Shown: positions 20,962 through 21,406 of the stretch, one piece after another | Position numbering within the stretch: the stretch's first letter is position 1 | Layout: each line of letters opens with the position of its first letter | DNA from: Candidatus Uhrbacteria bacterium | Lineage (GTDB): Bacteria > Patescibacteriota > Patescibacteriia > UBA9934 > GWF2-40-263 | Reading direction: 5' to 3' | Length of the DNA stretch: 21,406 nt | Assembly (NCBI GenBank): GCA_016208545.1 | Contig: JACQXU010000027.1 | Coordinates: 1 to 21,406, forward strand | The notes under the pieces: model-generated | The model's database searches: none | Told to the model about the DNA's origin: nothing | The model's input: the letters and a program-made list of their open reading frames with translations, nothing else | Made by a program: the position numbers and the translations under genes

Positions 20962-21315
20962 ATGTCCTACTTAATCTTTCGTTGGGTAATAAATGCAATC
21001 GCGCTTTTACTTGTTGCTTATTTGGTTCCCGGTTTTGTTGTAGCGAGTTTTTACAACGCGCTTATCGCTGCATTAGTGCTTGGACTTGTGAACGCGCTAA
21101 TTCGTCCGCTGTTGTTTATCCTTACTCTTCCAATCACGATTTTGACGCTCGGACTTTTTACTTTTGTGATCAATGCTCTCATGATCTGGTTTGTCTCAAC
21201 TGTTGTCGATGGATTTGATGTTGCTGGTTTCACACCGGCTTTGCTCGCGGCAATAATTTTGTGGGTGATAAGTCTTGTAACGAATTGGCTTATTGAGAAA
21301 GCGAAGGAAACGTAG
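20962..21315 (+). CDS. YvlD/phage holin-4-like membrane protein
   Basis: A 117-residue protein with four hydrophobic helices (about 3-23, 28-49, 51-80, 91-112). NALIRPLLFILTLPITILTLGLFTFVINALMIW is the hallmark of the Phage_holin_4_2 (PF04020, YvlD) family. Despite the name, these are chromosomal membrane proteins in most bacteria and there is no phage context here. The function is unclear. The ATG directly follows the heptamer repeat block, with no SD. Confidence 0.9.
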   Translation: MSYLIFRWVINAIALLLVAYLVPGFVVASFYNALIAALVLGLVNALIRPLLFILTLPITILTLGLFTFVINALMIWFVSTVVDGFDVAGFTPALLAAIILWVISLVTNWLIEKAKET

Positions 21316-21370
21316 TATGCCCGGTAGGACAACAATGATCTGTCTCCTGTTCTTCCGAGCGTAAACAAAA

Positions 21371-21405
21371 ATTGTACGACACCCTACGTAGGTAGTCGTA
21401 ACAAT
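21371..21405. other. Imperfect hairpin at the right edge
   Basis: ATTGTACGAC (21371-21380) faces GTCGTAACAAT (21395-21405) with one bulged base, around the palindrome CCTACGTAGG (21383-21392). The window ends one base later, so a following T-tract, gene or RNA cannot be seen. The preceding 21316-21370 holds no gene that I can support. Confidence 0.5.
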
Positions 21406-21406
21406 G

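Noticed and set aside
20962..21315. Prophage or lysis module suggested by the holin-family name
   Set aside because: PF04020/YvlD proteins are ordinary chromosomal membrane proteins, and no endolysin, capsid or integrase is nearby.
1..21406. Alternative genetic code with UGA as glycine
   Set aside because: UGA closes several clear genes at the expected family length, for example metK, dinB and the TM0106-type nuclease.

Overview
The window looks like part of a Candidate Phyla Radiation (Patescibacteria, Parcubacteria-type) genome. This is an inference from small, tightly packed genes, an A/T-rich coding style, start codons mostly without Shine-Dalgarno (SD) sequences, and a set of families I associate with that group: DUF4015 glycoside-hydrolase-like protein, DUF5667-like coiled-coil protein, TM0106-type RecB nuclease, anchored C39-like peptidase and a YvlD/holin-4-like membrane protein. 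UGA is used as a stop, so the UGA-recoding Gracilibacteria/SR1 lineages are unlikely. No rRNA or tRNA gene was recognised.

Layout. 1-132 is the C-terminal end of an IS30-type transposase. 197-2769 holds envelope genes on the + strand: a PAP2 phosphatase, mannose-1-phosphate guanylyltransferase and the MltG transglycosylase. 2860-4551 is a two-gene operon of unknown function that differs from its surroundings: higher G+C, strong SD sequences, and an intrinsic terminator fused to its last stop codon. 4597-7131 carries a UvrD/PcrA helicase and a small anchored protein. 7095-9459 (- strand) is an SOS-like block of dinB, a small DUF6504-like gene and lexA, with a four-half-site dyad in the lexA promoter. 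9736-13079 (+) has a divergent metK, two exported proteins (one a cyclophilin) and the DUF4015 protein. 13168-14064 (-) is a secreted coiled-coil protein. 14134-15377 (+) encodes a protein with a ParB-like motif and an alpha/beta hydrolase. 15374-16549 (-) has greA and a Cys-rich G+C-richer gene with an SD and a terminator. 16639-21315 (+) has a TM0106-type nuclease, a C39-like peptidase, a membrane protein, xseA, xseB and a holin-4-like protein.

DNA repair and replication genes recur: uvrD, dinB, lexA, xseAB and the RecB-like nuclease. The other main theme is envelope and export.

The most unusual content is non-coding. (1) Two copies of an approximately 75-80 nt hairpin element start at the first base after a stop codon, with a conserved 35-nt loop and compensatory changes in both outer and inner stems. 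(2) Short tandem repeats of fixed period (mostly 7, also 8 and 9) but different sequence are scattered between genes and in frame inside genes (uvrD, metK, hydrolase tail, perhaps the xseA start). (3) Nested palindromes are inserted in frame next to the membrane anchors of two exported proteins. (4) Extended -10 promoters abut start codons, pointing to leaderless mRNAs, in contrast to three G+C-richer genes with strong SD sequences.
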